A stretch of DNA of 64,000 bases from positions 6,020,273 through 6,084,272 of the forward strand of contig OZ021723.1 in the NCBI GenBank assembly GCA_963978545.1, given 5' to 3'. Source of the DNA: Linyphia triangularis. Its lineage: Eukaryota > Arthropoda > Arachnida > Araneae > Linyphiidae. The notes beneath the pieces are model-generated. The model saw nothing but the letters and a program-made list of their open reading frames with translations. It was not told the origin of the DNA and ran no database searches. The position numbers and the translations under genes were made by a program. Position 1 is the first letter of the stretch. Every line of letters starts with the position of its first letter. Positions 62,100 to 64,000 of the stretch are shown here, piece after piece.

Positions 62100-62800
62100 A
62101 GCATCTCATTTGACACGTGCTGCCCCCTCCCCCTCAAGCCCCCCAAGGTTGGGAGGAGGGGGAGGGGGGGGAAGGCGAAGAAGAAGAATATTCCACCAAG
62201 GTGGGAGGTCGGGAATGGTAGACTCACGATCAAAGGACCCGACTGCATTAGAATGAATTATTGACAGTTATTTTTCATCACCCCTTCTCTCTCTGGGTTG
62301 CTTCTTTGCACTCATTCCTGGAAGAATCACCATCCCGGATGGATTCCTCCCGATCCTGGTGGAGATGTTTTTTTCCCCCCCTCCTCCCTCTACATCTTCT
62401 CCATCCTTTTCTCTTGCTCTTCCACATCTTTTTTTTTCTTTCTTCTTCTTTAGTGTTGTTGTTATTGCTCTCATCTTGCGAGTTTTCGTGTCTGCCTTCT
62501 ACGCGTTAATTTAAAACTTATTGGTGATGCGTGTTTCGGCGTTCACCCCCCTTTTTCTATCCCCCCCCCCCCCTCCTCTTCTCCCCCCGAGTCGTCGATC
62601 TTGCGCTTCTCATGCGAGAATTGTTTTTCCGGGGACGGATGTAAATGAGATGGAGGAGGGATGGGTGTGCTATCCAAGTCTTGTGAAATGTGTGTATCCG
62701 TTGCTGGAAGAATTATGTTCGCGTTCTCTCTGTGTGTTGCTGGCATCAAGATACGATACACGCATGAAAGCTCCCCCCCCCCCTTCTTTATTTACTATGG
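62100..62800. other. C/G-run-rich region
   Basis: Runs of C at 62561-62573 and 62773-62783, a G-rich run near 62157-62170 and long pyrimidine stretches. Several overlapping frames on both strands are composed of P, S, F and L and are considered compositional. Confidence 0.5.
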
Positions 62801-63390
62801 TGCCACCTGCCTATGTAATATAGGACTATATCGATTCATTCGACAAGGACTATATGTGATGTTATTGCCTTGTCTAGATTTTGACCTGGAAAAACTGTTC
62901 CTGAAAAGCACAAATAACCTTATCACTGTATCAAGACACTAATTGATTAATAACAATTGTTACTGTCTATTACGGTATTAGTTAGTGTCTATTACGGCTT
63001 TAAATACTGTGTATTGCGGCTTTAGTTACTGTCGATTACGGCTTTAGTTACAATCTATGTATCAAAAGAATAGCCACCGCCAAGTTGTCTAGCGTTGTCT
63101 ATTGCCGTGGAAAATTGACTAGCTCCATTTTCCACTGGGAATTTTGGGAGAAAGGTATATACTTTTTGTAGACTTCGGACTTCAACTTCCTGGGTGCACA
63201 TCCATATTCTAAATCGACGAGTTTTGTTTATATAGCGACTAATATCAAACAGACTTTCGGTTGGCATTTAGGCCCAATTTTACTTGATTTTACCTTTTAT
63301 TATATTTTATTATTCTCTTTGATTATTCTCGCCTTTATATTACCTTTGATTTTTTTTGTGTGTGTATCGATGGGAGGGGGGGGGGGGAGA
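62801..63390. other. unassigned spacer with short GTCTATTACGGC repeats
   Basis: Between 62960 and 63060 the words TTACTGTCTATTACGG and TGTCGATTACGGCTTTAG recur four or five times (about 28 bp). A G run lies at 63376-63387. Confidence 0.5.
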
Positions 63391-63885
63391 GAAATCTGCG
63401 GACATCTAATTCACCCCCTTGTCTTCATCCAATTGGGCTGAAACTTTGCAGATAGATTCGATGCCGATGACAATGCATTCTATCAAATTTTGTTGCCGTT
63501 ATTGTCACTAAAAGGTCGCTTTTACGGAATACTAATAAACCAACTTGCCGTCATCCAATCCCGTTAAAATAGTGTTTAACTGACCATTGTTGAAACTCTT
63601 TCCTGTTGCCAAAATTTGTTTTAATAAATAAATAATAAAATTGTTTTAAACATAATAAATTAAAGATATGTGGATCCGAGTGTGACTTTCATTTTTAATA
63701 AATAAATTTTGAGACATAGTTTGCGGATAGAAATGTTTTTGATATTTGAAATTAGATGTTAACATTAAGCACGTGCTGTTTACTGAAGCGGCGCGGCGCT
63801 GTGTTAATGAATATAAAAATTAGCAATGCATACACAGGATTTATATTAAAAACTTTTTTTATTGGTTATATTATAGTTTAATGCA
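63391..63885 (+). repeat. dispersed repeat family B, copy 3
   Basis: AAATCTGCGGACATC, AGATAGATTCGATGCCGATG, TCACTAAAAGGTCGC, GATAGAAATGTTTTTGATAT and GTGTTAATGAATATAAAA occur in the same order as in the copy at 2586-3235, with an internal deletion of about 150 bp. Confidence 0.75.
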
Positions 63886-64000
63886 ATTTCTCGCCTTTGT
63901 TCTTATTATATAACTTACATGTTCTGTGTTCAAGCTAGTTTCGTTTGGCAGACCGGTGCTCTGTACTGCTGGTTCAGAGAGACACAATAACATTTGTCAT
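63886..64000. other. window end, nothing recognised
   Basis: Short unassigned sequence. Confidence 0.5.

Noticed and set aside
62030..62823. Overlapping 68-100-codon frames on both strands
   Set aside because: Their proline, serine and phenylalanine bias follows from C and T runs. No domain.

Overview
The window reads as AT-rich metazoan nuclear DNA, most likely from an arthropod and possibly a chelicerate. The reasons are an intron-rich gene with very long introns, abundant TTAA- and TA-flanked miniature transposons, a tRNA-derived SINE, satellite arrays, and a Groucho/TLE protein that looks TLE-like rather than Drosophila-like at its N-terminus. There are no bacterial-style genes. Almost every long open frame lies inside a repeat.

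The one gene recognised with confidence is groucho (TLE family corepressor) on the + strand. Three exons of its N-terminal Q (tetramerisation) domain are visible: 27691-27791 ([14 protein letters not shown]..., ending at ...LQAQYH plus 2 nt), 54316-54379 (LKLECEKL...MQRHYVM) and 59054-59098 (YYEMSYGLNVEMHKQ). Their phases join without a break. The initiating exon and everything after HKQ were not found and are probably outside the window. Two further exon candidates are a 12-nt frame-preserving microexon at 43972-43983 with excellent splice sites, and a 66-nt open segment at 13498-13563 just after a satellite array.

Layout. 0-8 kb: dispersed repeats, a solo LTR, a SINE and two abutting TTAA elements. 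8.15-13.48 kb: a 110-bp satellite, homogeneous at its 3' end with a seven-unit higher-order block. 13.5-27.7 kb: candidate exon, a second SINE, foldback TA-flanked MITEs, a second LTR, a pogo-like remnant and a (TA)n/ATGTATG array. 27.7-54.3 kb: groucho introns holding SINEs, TTAA elements, minisatellites, tandem arrays of about 180, 257 and 283 bp, and many G/C homopolymers. 53.3-54.3 kb: an array that copies the exon's own 3' splice site and its first 21 coding bases six times. 54.4-64 kb: a 97-bp tandem array, foldback elements, two TTAA elements, the HKQ exon, and unassigned sequence with a GC-rich patch and C/G tracts.

The most striking observation is the six-fold tandem duplication of the 3' splice site of the LKLECEKL exon. 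Each decoy would add the start of the real exon and then run into the same in-frame stop. Together with the upstream microexon at the same protein junction, this makes the start of the Q-domain coiled coil a plausible hotspot for alternative or poison splicing.
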